Assembly: GCA_016786495.1 (NCBI GenBank) | Contig: JAEUUJ010000086.1 | Coordinates: forward strand, 1 to 64,000 | Direction: 5' to 3' | DNA length: 64,000 nt | DNA from: Cyclobacteriaceae bacterium | Lineage (GTDB): Bacteria; Bacteroidota; Bacteroidia; Cytophagales; Cyclobacteriaceae | Shown: positions 44,367 to 54,800 of the stretch, piece by piece | How positions within the stretch are numbered: the stretch's first letter is position 1 | Layout: each line of letters opens with the position of its first letter | Position numbers and translations under genes: made by a program | Notes under the pieces: generated by a model | Told to the model about the DNA's origin: nothing | The model's input: the letters and a program-made list of their open reading frames with translations, nothing else | The model's database searches: none

Positions 44367-44475
44367 CGCCACTCATAATTAAATTACTTTTACCGGCTTT
44401 TTACCCGATCCTGCGTCACTGGCTGCGAATGGGTTTTTGGCACAATTTCTATCATGCTCCTTGCACGACAGATCC

Positions 44476-45231
44476 ATGAAGATTAGGAACATTTTACTTC
44501 GTACCGCAGACATTTTTAAGTTCATCCGGAATTTCTTCAAGGAAGCACTGTTTCCCCCGTACGAAACCAAGGAGATTCTTAACCAGTGCTACATTGTCGG
44601 CTACCGGTCGCTTTTTTTGATCTCGTTTACCGCTTTCCTTGCGGGGATTGTATTCACCAAGCAGTCACGCCCATCCCTTTCGTCATTTGGCGCTGAGTCG
44701 TGGTTGCCCTCGCTTGTGTCGCAAGCGGTGGTGCGCTCGCTCGGTCCGCTGATTACCGGACTCATCTGTGCAGGTAAGCTGGGTTCAAACATTGGAGCCG
44801 AACTTGCCAGCATGCAGGTAACGGAACAGATCGATGCCATGGAAGTGTCCGGCACACGGCCATTTTCATACCTGGTGGTGACACGGGTAGTGGCTACAAC
44901 ACTGATGCTTCCGCTTCTTGTGGTATTTGCCGATGTTGTTGCGCTGCTTGGCTCATTCATGATGGTGAACTCCATCAACAGTACAAGTTTTGCATTATAT
45001 TTTAATGAGGCTGCTGCGTCTATCAGTTATACCGACATCTGGTCATCCGTAACCAAATCTGCCTTGTTTGGATTTGCTATCGGAATCATCAGCTCGTATG
45101 CCGGGTATCATTCCGACAAGGGTACAACCGGTGTGGGAAAAGCAGCTAACATTGCCGTGGTCATCTCGATGATGTTTATCTTCATCATAGATCTTATCGT
45201 TCTTCAAATCGTTAACCTGTTTTTCAGATGA
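44476..45231 (+). CDS. mlaE: MlaE, permease of a phospholipid ABC transporter
   Basis: A 251-residue inner-membrane permease with about five helices and the MlaE/YrbE signature (GPLITGLICAGKLGSNIGAELASMQVTEQIDAMEV in two overlapping stretches near 100-135). With MlaF and MlaD it forms the complex that moves phospholipid between inner membrane and periplasm to keep outer-membrane asymmetry. I start at ATG 44476 (MKIRNILL). The stop overlaps the start of mlaF by four bases (ATGA). Confidence 0.9.
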   Translation: MKIRNILLRTADIFKFIRNFFKEALFPPYETKEILNQCYIVGYRSLFLISFTAFLAGIVFTKQSRPSLSSFGAESWLPSLVSQAVVRSLGPLITGLICAGKLGSNIGAELASMQVTEQIDAMEVSGTRPFSYLVVTRVVATTLMLPLLVVFADVVALLGSFMMVNSINSTSFALYFNEAAASISYTDIWSSVTKSALFGFAIGIISSYAGYHSDKGTTGVGKAANIAVVISMMFIFIIDLIVLQIVNLFFR

Positions 45232-45998
45232 GCAAGGCAGCAGATCATAAAACACAGGTCAACAGAGCAAATCGCGTAGCGGAAGTCCGCAACCTGAACA
45301 AAAGTTTTGGCGACCGCGTGGTGCTCAAGAATGTTAACCTGGAGCTCTTTGAAAACGAGAACCTCGTCATTCTTGGAAAGTCAGGCGCTGGGAAATCCGT
45401 GTTAATTAAATGCATGATCGGGTTAATTAAGCCCGACTCAGGCTTTATCAATATCCTGGGCTACGATGTAAACACACTAACGCCCGCGGAACTGAATGAA
45501 CTGCGCATCAAGGTGGGATTCTCATTCCAGCTAAGCGCACTGTACGATTCCATGACCGTTCGGGAAAATCTTGAATTTCCGCTGAAGCGAAATCTTAAGA
45601 TTTATGACCGCAAAATCCTGAACGAAAAAGTGATGAAGGCATTGGAAGACGTGGGTTTGGCGCACGCAGCCGACCAGTTGCCAGCTGAATTATCGGGCGG
45701 GATGAAAAAGCGTATTGGCATTGCGCGTACATTGATTTTGAATCCTGAAATCATGTTGTATGATGAGCCGACTGCGGGACTTGATCCGATTACGGCCGGG
45801 GAGATCAACGAACTTATTCTTGAAGTTCGCGACAAATACAAAACAGCCTCAATTATCATCACGCACGACTTAAGTTGTGCGCGAACGACCTCCGACCGGA
45901 TTATCGGATTGTTTGACGGGTACAACAAAGTGGAAGGCACCTACGATGAACTGAAAGCCTCACCAAAAGAAGAACTTGAATTATTTTTCAATTATTAA
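45228..45998 (+). CDS. mlaF: MlaF, ATPase of the phospholipid ABC transporter
   Basis: A 256-residue ABC ATPase: Walker A GKSGAGKS near 50, signature LSGGMKKRIGIARTL, Walker B IMLYDEPTAGLDP and switch His in IITHDLS. MlaF-type proteins power phospholipid transport with MlaE. The gene is coupled to mlaE upstream and is followed 14 bases later by mlaD. Confidence 0.92.
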   Translation: MSKAADHKTQVNRANRVAEVRNLNKSFGDRVVLKNVNLELFENENLVILGKSGAGKSVLIKCMIGLIKPDSGFINILGYDVNTLTPAELNELRIKVGFSFQLSALYDSMTVRENLEFPLKRNLKIYDRKILNEKVMKALEDVGLAHAADQLPAELSGGMKKRIGIARTLILNPEIMLYDEPTAGLDPITAGEINELILEVRDKYKTASIIITHDLSCARTTSDRIIGLFDGYNKVEGTYDELKASPKEELELFFNY

Positions 45999-46012
45999 TT
46001 ATTGCAATATTT

Positions 46013-46975
46013 ATGGAAAGCCAGGAAATCAAGCGGAACATCAAACTAGGGGCATTCGTGCTGGGCGGAGTTGCCTTATTCCTGATTTCTGTATTCTACC
46101 TCGGACGGGAGAATAACATCTTCAGTAAAACCTTTACCGTTTCCGCCATTTTCAAAAACGTGGAAGGCTTGAAAGACGGAGATAACGTTTGGCTGTCGGG
46201 CGTTAAAATCGGCACGGTAAAAAAAGTGAGCATTATCTCTGAAGGGCAGGTTATCGTAACCATGGCGCTGAAAGAGAAGCAGAACGACTTCATCAAGAAA
46301 GACGCAACAGCCAACATCGGTTCCGATGGGTTGGTGGGAAACAAGATTGTGGTGATTCGCCCGGGCTCCGCGAATGAAACGATTCATGATAACGACACCA
46401 TTAACTCATTTTCACCCACCGATACCCAGGAACTCTTTAACCTGGCGAAAGAAGTAGGTACCGACATCAAGGCCATTACTTCGGATCTAAAAGTAACCAC
46501 TGCAAAAATCAATGCCGGACAGGGTGTTATCGGTGAACTGTTGAACGAAGGCGAGATGGCGAAAGAGTTGCGCGCATCGATGTCTGCGATTCGCAGGGCA
46601 AGCGAAAATGCAACCCGCGCTACCAACGAAATCAATAAGATACTTACGGAGATCAATCAGGGTGATGGTCTGATGACGAAACTGATTCGCGATACTACCT
46701 ATGCGGCGCAATTCAGCCGCACGATGGAGAATGTTGAACAGGTGGGGGAGAATGCCAAAAAAATGGCGGCCGACCTGAAGGAAGTTACCGATAAAATGAA
46801 CGACAAGAATAATGCGATGGGTGTTCTGCTTACCGACACCACGTTTGCCACGAAACTCAAGACTACCATGACGAACGCGGAAAAGGCTTCGGCTAAACTG
46901 GATGAAAACCTGAAAGCGATTCGCTCGAGCTGGCCATTCAAGAAGTACTTCCGAAAAAATAAAGCGAAGAACTAA
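46013..46975 (+). CDS. mlaD: MlaD-type MCE domain protein
   Basis: A 320-residue protein with one N-terminal membrane helix (about 13-30), an MCE domain (about 38-115: FKNVEGLKDGDNVWLSGVKIGTVKKV is split between 43 and 70) and a long helical tail (about 150-300) with repeated Asn/Glu-rich coiled segments. It forms the hexameric lipid-binding ring on the MlaFE core. The tail is longer than in E. coli MlaD. Its stop overlaps the terC start (TAATG). No mlaB or mlaC is present next to it, as is common in Bacteroidota. Confidence 0.88.
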   Translation: MESQEIKRNIKLGAFVLGGVALFLISVFYLGRENNIFSKTFTVSAIFKNVEGLKDGDNVWLSGVKIGTVKKVSIISEGQVIVTMALKEKQNDFIKKDATANIGSDGLVGNKIVVIRPGSANETIHDNDTINSFSPTDTQELFNLAKEVGTDIKAITSDLKVTTAKINAGQGVIGELLNEGEMAKELRASMSAIRRASENATRATNEINKILTEINQGDGLMTKLIRDTTYAAQFSRTMENVEQVGENAKKMAADLKEVTDKMNDKNNAMGVLLTDTTFATKLKTTMTNAEKASAKLDENLKAIRSSWPFKKYFRKNKAKN

Positions 46976-47688
46976 TGGAATTTTCAACGGAGATACTGAT
47001 CAGTTTAGTAACCCTTACCTTCCTCGAGATTGTATTGGGGATTGATAACATTGTTTTTATCTCCATTGTCGGAAGCCGGCTGCCGGTCAGCCAGCAGAAG
47101 AAGGTTCGTATCCTCGGATTAGCCCTTGCGCTTGTCGGACGTATCCTGTTGCTGCTCGCCATCGAATGGATCATCGGGCTCACCAAACCAATTTTCACGA
47201 TCAATGATTTTGCATTCAGCTTCCGCGATTTGATTTTGATCGTGGGCGGTCTCTTCCTGATTGCCAAGAGCACGTCTGAAATGCACAAAAAACTGGAAAC
47301 CTCGAAAGAAGAGGAAACAAAAAAGCTTCGGAAGTATACCATGCGTTCGGCTATTGTGCAGATTTTGCTATTGGACCTTGTATTCTCGCTCGATTCGATC
47401 ATTACCGCGGTCGGCTTGGTCGATCAGGTGTACATCATCGTGATTGCCATCGTGATTTCGATGGGCGTGATGCTCATATTCTCAAAAGCCATCAGCGACT
47501 TCATCAACAACCACCCAACCATGAAACTGCTCGCCATTGCGTTCCTGCTGATGATTGGAACGTTGCTGGTAATCGAGGGATTGCATGTTCACGTGCCGAA
47601 GGGCTATATCTATTTCTCGATGGCGTTTGCGCTGGCAATCGAAGTGCTCAACATGCGCATCAGAAAAAATCAAAAGCCGAAAGCGTAA
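46975..47688 (+). CDS. TerC family membrane protein
   Basis: A 237-residue protein with seven helices and the two TerC signatures EIVLGIDNIVFISIV and LDLVFSLDSIITAVGL, whose Asp residues likely bind or move metal. Members act in manganese export or metal loading of secreted enzymes. It overlaps mlaD by one base, so it is transcribed with the mla genes; why a metal exporter is tied to lipid transport is unclear. Confidence 0.88.
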   Translation: MEFSTEILISLVTLTFLEIVLGIDNIVFISIVGSRLPVSQQKKVRILGLALALVGRILLLLAIEWIIGLTKPIFTINDFAFSFRDLILIVGGLFLIAKSTSEMHKKLETSKEEETKKLRKYTMRSAIVQILLLDLVFSLDSIITAVGLVDQVYIIVIAIVISMGVMLIFSKAISDFINNHPTMKLLAIAFLLMIGTLLVIEGLHVHVPKGYIYFSMAFALAIEVLNMRIRKNQKPKA

Positions 47689-47730
47689 GTCTGCGCGTTT
47701 TAGTACCTTGTTCGGGTTAATCCGAATGGT

Positions 47731-50142
47731 ATGAAACGCTTACTTGTTGTTGCCCTGACGCTCCTTTTTATTTCCGGTTATTCACAGTCGCGGAAGAAAA
47801 CCGATTTCGATGCCGACTGGAAGTTTTCATTCGGACACGCGGCAGATGCCTCGAAAGATTTTAATTATTCTATTGCGAACAGTTTTGCCAAATCGGGCAA
47901 GTCGGAAAAAACTGCCATCGACCCAAAATTTGACGACCAGCTATGGTCATCCGTCACGTTGCCGCACGATTGGGCGGTAGCACTGCCCTTTGAAAAATCA
48001 CCCAACTTCGATGTCATGTCTCACGGCTACAAGCCCGTGGGTGGTTTATTCCCGCAGAACAGTGTGGGTTGGTACCGCAAACATTTTTCCATTAATCCTG
48101 CAGACTCCGGACAACGTTTTACGATCCAGTTTGATGGAATTTTCCGGGACGCAAAAATCTGGTGCAACGGTTTTTACCTCGGCAACAATGAAAGTGGTTA
48201 CGTAGGTGTCACGTACGACATCACCGATTACATCAGTTACAAAAAAGAAAATGTACTGGTTGTTCGTGTCGATGCGTCTCAATACGAAGGTTGGTTTTAT
48301 GAAGGCGCTGGAATTTATCGCCATGTTTGGCTGAACCAGTTTCCGAATGTGCACATCGAAGAACATGGAATCTTTGCCAGCAGTTTTGTTCGTGACGATC
48401 AAGGCTTCATCACCGTTTCCACCACGCTTGCCAACAAGAATTTAGGAGAAGAACCCGCAGAAATTCTGGTCTTCTGTTACGTAACGGATCGCAACGGAAA
48501 GAAAATAGCAGAAAGTGCTCAAAACAAAATTGAAATCAGCCCGCAGCAAAGCCGCACCGAAACGCAACTGCTGCCCATATCCAACCCGCACCTGTGGTCG
48601 CTTGAAGATCCGTACCTGTACAAAGTTGTGGCGGTGATCAAATCGGGCGGCCAGATCATTGACATGCAAAAGATCCGGTTTGGAATCCGAACCATTACGA
48701 TTGACGCTGCCCAGGGATTATTTCTCAACGACAAACATGTAAAACTGCAGGGTGTGAACTGCCATCAGGACCATGCCGGGGTGGGAAGTGCCATCCCTGA
48801 CCGGCTGCAATATTACCGGGTAGCACTCCTGAAAGAGATGGGGGTCAATTCATATCGCGCCAGTCACAATGCTCCGACACCTGAGTTACTTGACGCGTGC
48901 GACAGTCTGGGTTTGCTGGTGATTGATGAACAGCGACTGTTGAACAGCAGTCCGGAATATCTCGACCAGTTTGAACGTTTAATTAAACGCGACAGGAATC
49001 ACCCTTCCGTATTTCTGTGGTCGATCGGAAACGAAGAGCAGGGCATTCAGTACAACAGTTTTGGGAAGCGCATTGCACAAACGCTGTTGGCCAAGCAACT
49101 GGAACTTGATCCGGGTCGCACGAGTACGTACGCGGCCGACCTGGGCAATGTATTTAACGGAGTGAATGAAGTTATTCCGGTGCGTGGATTCAATTACCGC
49201 ATTAACAGCATCGATGACTACCATCGCGATCATCCCGGCCAACCAACCGTGGGAACCGAGATGGGTAGCACCGTAACCACGCGCAGTATTTATAAAGTCG
49301 ATTCGGTAAACGCGTATGTTCCCGATCAGGACATTACTTATCCCTGGTAGGCAAGTTCAGCCGAGCAATGGTGGACCATTGCAGCCGACCGCCCGTGGTT
49401 TATGGGTGGATTTGTCTGGACCGGCTTCGATTATCGGGGTGAACCAACTCCGTTCGAATGGCCCAACATCAATTCGCATTTTGGAATTATGGATATGTGC
49501 GGGTTTCCAAAAAACATCTATTACTACTATCAATCGTGGTGGAGGAGCGATAAAGATGTGATTCATATTTCTCCGCACTGGAACTGGAAAGGAAATGAGG
49601 GAAAAAACATCAAGGTTTGGGTGAACAGCAACGCAGAAACGGTTGAGCTTTTTCTGAATAAAAAGAGCCTCGGCAAGAAAACAATGCCGCGTAATCGTCA
49701 CCTCGAGTGGGAGGTAGCGTATGCACCCGGAACGCTGGAGGCGATTGGTTACCGCAATGGAAAAAAGATCACGACAAAACAGGTAACAAGCGATGAGGCG
49801 TACAGCATTCAACTCGTGGCCGATCGCACGGCCATCGCAGCGGACGGAAAAGATATCTCGGTGGTGAACGTGATTGTAAAAGACAAAAAAGGCCGTGAAG
49901 TTCCGGACGCAGGTAATCTGATTGAGTTTGCAATTAAAGGCAACGGTAAAATATTGGGTGTAGGCAATGGTGATCCGAGCAGTCATGAGCCCGATCAATA
50001 TCCGGATGGTAAATGGAAGCGGAAATTATTTGGTGGTAAATGCCAGTTGATTGTTCAGTCGACAACTTCTTCGGGCACACTTGAAATTGAAGCAACGAGC
50101 AGTGGATTGCTTGCAGCGAAGCAGGTTATTGAAGTGAAGTGA
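47731..50142 (+). pseudogene. Glycoside hydrolase family 2 (beta-galactosidase-like) gene with in-frame TAG
   Basis: One continuous reading frame of 803 codons is broken only by TAG at 49348-49350 (codon 540). The first part has a signal peptide (MKRLLVVALTLLFISGYSQ), the GH2 sugar-binding and immunoglobulin-like domains, and a TIM barrel with acid/base E435 in SIGNEE and nucleophile E510 in GTEMG. After the stop the frame continues without shift with AEQWWTIAADRPWFMGGFVW, the last barrel strands and a C-terminal beta domain ending in IEVK. Homologues usually have Trp-Trp here (YPWW), so a TGG to TAG change of a Trp codon is the simplest cause. A truncated 539-residue product would keep both catalytic Glu but lack part of the barrel. 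Readthrough or a sequencing error cannot be excluded. Target glycan unknown. Confidence 0.8.
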
Positions 50143-50188
50143 TCAGGTCGAAACCGGAAGCGTATTTGACCGGGTCGAACCTTACCAG

Positions 50189-50839
50189 TTACTTCTTCCA
50201 GTTACTCGGATCAACGCGCCACGACTTCAGCGACACTAAATCGCTTTCACTCACGTAGTTGTTCTCCACCGCGAACGTCAACAAATGGCTAAAATCGCTC
50301 AGGCTTACCAGCGAAACATCTGCATCGTGAAAATTGCGGGTAGCGATATCGAAACCATAGTTGAAGATCGACACCATGCCGAGAACCTGGGCACCTTCCT
50401 TCCGTAACGCTTCAACAGCTTTTAGCGAACTTCCGCCTGTGGAAACGAGATCTTCAACCACCACTACTTTCTGGCCTTTCGTTACCCGGCCTTCGATCAG
50501 GTTTTCCATGCCGTGATCTTTCGGTTTGGGCCGCACATATGCAAAAGGCAGGTTAAGCGCCTCTGCTACCAACGCGCCTTGAGGGATGCCCGCAGTGGCA
50601 ACTCCGGCAATAGCTTCCGCTGCAGCGAAGTTCCCGCGTATCGCCTCAACCAGTCCGTCTTTAATAGCCTTACGGATGTCAGGATACGAAAGCGAAAGGC
50701 GGTTGTCGCAGTAGATGGGCGACTTCCAGCCCGAACTCCATGTAAAGGGGTGATCTGCGCGCAGTTTAATGGCTTCGATCTGCAACAACATCTGGGCTAC
50801 TTTGCCCGCGGTCTTTTCGTCAGTTTTAATGATTGGCAT
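50189..50839 (-). CDS. pyrE: Orotate phosphoribosyltransferase
   Basis: A 216-residue enzyme that joins orotate to PRPP, giving orotidine 5'-phosphate in pyrimidine synthesis. PRPP motif VVVVEDLVSTGGSS is complete, and YVRPKPKDHG carries the substrate loop. ATG 50839 (MPIIKTDE) gives the family length; the open frame to 50914 is not needed. Convergent with the GH2 gene and divergent from the NUDIX gene at 51004. Confidence 0.95.
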   Translation of the reverse strand: MPIIKTDEKTAGKVAQMLLQIEAIKLRADHPFTWSSGWKSPIYCDNRLSLSYPDIRKAIKDGLVEAIRGNFAAAEAIAGVATAGIPQGALVAEALNLPFAYVRPKPKDHGMENLIEGRVTKGQKVVVVEDLVSTGGSSLKAVEALRKEGAQVLGMVSIFNYGFDIATRNFHDADVSLVSLSDFSHLLTFAVENNYVSESDLVSLKSWRVDPSNWKK

Positions 50840-51003
50840 GGCGCAAATTACGAACGCCATGGCATACTTCGTTATTTGGCAAAAACCATTTTTACTGCAG
50901 TAAGATTTATTCAAAAATTGCCGGTAAAAAATCGCCCTACCGCTTGTCTGCTGCCGAATTATTTATTCTTTTGCTGATTGGATGCAGTGCTAATTCCTTT
51001 TTC

Positions 51004-51672
51004 ATGATCATTTTTATTAATGATGTACCCGTGCGGATGTACCGCGCAGACGAGAATCCTTCCGATGGCCAGTTTAACCTGGTAATCGATGCATCCGTAG
51101 AGACGATCACCACCTCGAAGCTGATTCATCATGTTTGGGTGCAAAACGCCCACGAACAGGACCTGGACGTTTTATTAAACTTCCTCAATTCGCCGGTGCC
51201 AACGTCACTCTTGTCGCTGCATATTACCCCGGCCGACTATGAAGCGCTGAAAGCTTATCTTCAAAGCAAATTCAAGGTAATCAAGGCTGCCGGTGGCCTC
51301 GTGAGAAAGAAAGACAAGTTTCTTATGATCTACCGGATGAAAAAGTGGGATCTGCCGAAAGGCAAAAAGGAGAAAAAAGAGAAATACAAAGACACTGCGG
51401 TTCGTGAGGTTTCCGAAGAGTGCAACATTTCTGTTAAGCTTGGCAAGAAAATCTGCACCACGTGGCATACCTACACCATGAATAAGCGTGCCATGCTGAA
51501 GAAAACCCGCTGGTACGTGATGGATGCCATTGACGACTCGAAAATGCGCCCTGCTGTGGAAGAAGATATTGAGGAGTTGCGCTGGATGAATCCCAAAGAA
51601 GTGTACCATGCCCTGCAATTGTCATATAAATCAATCGCTTACGTGTTCGAGCGCTACCACGACATGAGGTAA
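51004..51672 (+). CDS. NUDIX hydrolase
   Basis: A 222-residue protein. An N-terminal domain of about 90 residues (MIIFINDVPVRMYRAD) precedes a NUDIX domain with AAGGLVRKK and the box GKKEKKEKYKDTAVREVSEE plus CNI. The REVSEE core is intact, but the conserved glycine after EE is replaced by Cys-Asn, a mild deviation. The family cleaves nucleoside diphosphate derivatives; substrate unknown. It lies divergent from pyrE. Confidence 0.82.
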   Translation: MIIFINDVPVRMYRADENPSDGQFNLVIDASVETITTSKLIHHVWVQNAHEQDLDVLLNFLNSPVPTSLLSLHITPADYEALKAYLQSKFKVIKAAGGLVRKKDKFLMIYRMKKWDLPKGKKEKKEKYKDTAVREVSEECNISVKLGKKICTTWHTYTMNKRAMLKKTRWYVMDAIDDSKMRPAVEEDIEELRWMNPKEVYHALQLSYKSIAYVFERYHDMR

Positions 51673-51892
51673 TTGTATCCCGGAGCCTCAATCGCTATCT
51701 TGCCTAAGTTATTTCAGGTGTTCACTAAGCCGGGTTGCACATTCACCCGTTCGGCTTAAAAAGTACGGCAAAACACGCCTTTTTTGACCTGCTAAGCCTT
51801 TTGCATTTTGTGGAATAAAAGTCGCTGTAACATCTATGCAGTGACTTAATTTACGTTACCGTATTCTGATAGTATCCTTAATTTTGAGTAAG

Positions 51893-54800
51893 ATGAAAAA
51901 TCAACTTTTTTTACTGGCATTGCTCTTTTTGATCCAATGCACCTCAACCCAGAATAATTCTACCCAAACCGACCCAAAACCCACTGACACGATGAGCCCA
52001 TTTGATTTCGACAAAGCCTGGCAACAAGTAGCTGAATTTGAAGGTAAAGGCTTACCCGAATCGGCTCTTAAAGTAGTGATCGAAATCGAGCGTGAGGCGA
52101 AAGCCCGCGACAACTCGGGCCAACTGGTCAAGGCGTACATTCATCAGCTCAAATTCACAGATGCCAAAGAGGAAGATGCTTTCATAAAAAATCTCACCCG
52201 GCTCCGGCACGAGGCCGATCAGGCAAAATTTCCCGCGAAACCCTTATTGCATTCGATGCTCGGCGAAATGTACTGGCAGTACTACCAGCAGAACCGCTAC
52301 GAGTTCATGAACCGGAGCGAAACGGTCGACTTTGATGTGAATGACATCGAAACCTGGAGTCTGGCAAGAATTGTTGCGGAGACAACCGCGCAATACAAGC
52401 TTAGCCTGCAGGATGCTGAAAAAAGCAAAGCCGAAAAAATTGATGTTTACGGACCGGTTATCTATCGCGGTAATGGCCTTGGTCGTCAGCTTCGGCCCAC
52501 CTTGTACGACTTTCTTGCGCACCGCGCGATTGATTTCTTTTCTTCTTCGGAGCCGGACTTAAATAAACCGGCATACGCATTCGAAATCGACAAGGCCGAA
52601 TACCTGTCGGATGCAAAAACATTTGTAACGCTGAAGATTGAATCGAAGGATACTACCTCCATGAAATTCTATGCGCTGCAGATTCTGCAAGACCTTGAAC
52701 GTTTCCACCTCAACGACACCGACCCTGCGGCTTGGGTGGAAGTAGATTTGAAAAGGCTTTCATTCGTGAAGAGTCACCTGGTTCTTCCGGATAAAAACGA
52801 ACGCTATCAGAAGGCGATTGAAAGTCTGGAGAAGCAAGTATCGGATAATCCCGTTGTCGGAAAGGTTACTGTTGAGAAAGCAAGAATCTATGTTGAATCG
52901 GCTTCACAGTATAAACCGTTGCAAAGTGATGAACACAAATGGGATCTGAAGAAAGCTTTTGACCTCTGCGAAGCAGCGAAAAAGCGTTTCCCCGATTCGG
53001 ATGGCGCGATTCTATGCGAGAACCTGCAGGAAGATATTCTCAATAAATCCGTTCGTGCGGAGATCGAAGAAATCAACGTTCCCAACCTTCCGTTTCGCAG
53101 CCGGGTAAGCTACCGCAACTTCACCGGGTTGCACTATCGCATCATCAAGGTTACGCGCGAAGAAGTAGCCAGGCTGCGCAGAAAACTTGACAAGGATTAT
53201 AACATTGACCGGGAAGAAGAATTCCTGAAATATTTCATCGCGAAAAGTCCGGTGAAAACCGGCAACTACAAATTGCCCGATGATGGCGACTACCAGGAGC
53301 ACAGCCTGGAAGTAAAGCTTGACGCCATTCCGGAAGGAGAGTACATGGTTCTGTTCAGTCATCAGGCTGATTTTAAAACCGGCGGTAACGGACTCGCGTA
53401 CGGATTCACCGTGGTGTCAAACATCGGTTACATTCATCGCCTCGCACCCGATGGCGGGACGGAGTTCTTTGTATTGAATCGGCAAAGCGGAGAACCGATG
53501 GCAGGTGTGGAGGCAACGATCTACACACAGCGCTACAACAGCTCGAAGGGTGAGTATGAACTGATAAAGGGCACCAGCTATAAGTCCGATGCAAAAGGAT
53601 ATTTCAAGGTTCCGTTGTTCAAAAACGAGGAGCGAAGAAGTTTCTCCGTAACCTTCCGTAAAGGTGAAGACTTCAACAGTACGGAATCCATTGACAGGCG
53701 TTATTATTACTCCGAATCGATTTACCAGTATGAGCGCGACAGACGCTATTCGAGTACACAGACATTTTTCTTTTTAGACCGTGCGATTTACCGGCCCGGA
53801 CAAACGGTATACTTCAAAGGGCTTGTAATTGAAACCGATGGCAAGAATCCGAAAATTCGCGCGAAGTTTCCGGTCAATGTAACGCTGTACGATGTGAATC
53901 ATCAGGAAGTTGCTACCCTGAACCTGATAACCAACGAATACGGAACATTCAACGGGGTTTTCACAGCACCTTCTTCAGGCCTTACCGGCAACATGAGCAT
54001 TGTCAATACCGATGGAAGCGGTGAAGCCTATTTCTCTGTGGAAGAATACAAGCGTCCGAAGTTTGAAGTGGGATTCAATCCTGTCACGGCCTCATTCCGC
54101 TTAAACGATCAGATCAAAGCCGAAGGCTTCGCAAAAGCGTACTCAGGCGCTAACATTGACGGAGCAGCTGTAAAATACCGTGTGGTACGCACGGCTAACT
54201 TTCCGTTCTGGTGGTGGTATCGCTGGGGCTGGTACCCAACTTCACCTCAAATGGAGATTGTGAATGGCACCACCACAACCGATGAGAATGGCAAGTTTAC
54301 GATCGACTTCAAAGCGATTCCTGACTTGTCTGTTGATCGCGCGTCTGATCCGACATTCAACTATACCCTGTATGCCGATGTAACCGATATCAACGGGGAA
54401 ACGCACAGTTCCTCAACAACTATTTCGGTCGCCTACAAGTCACTTATCGTAGGTATTTCGATGAGTGACATCGATAAAGCAAAGCCTGCAAAAACAAAAT
54501 TTGACATCGTTACCAATAATCTGGCAGGGCAATTTCAGGCCGCTACCGGGCAGATCAGGATTTATGCATTGAAGTCGCCCGAAAAAGCATTTCGTGCGCG
54601 AATGTGGGAACAGCCGGATCGCAGCCTGTATACGCGCGAAGAATACTATACACTCTTTCCGCACGATTTGTTTGCCGATGAAACTAACAAATTTAAATGG
54701 CCACGTCAGAAAGAAGTCCTTTCCGTGAGTTTCGATAGTGAGAAAAGTAAAGTTCTGGAGATCGCAGATTTCTCTAAATGGACTGAAAGCGAATATGTGG

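Noticed and set aside
51800-51810. TGTGGAAT upstream of the macroglobulin gene as a stress site
   Set aside because: It matches the left arm only; there is no TTCTACA arm and no -24 box, so it is probably chance.
51879-51886. TAATTTTG as -7 box of the macroglobulin gene
   Set aside because: The box fits TAnnTTTG, but no TTG is found at the -33 distance and the transcript would start at or inside the start codon.
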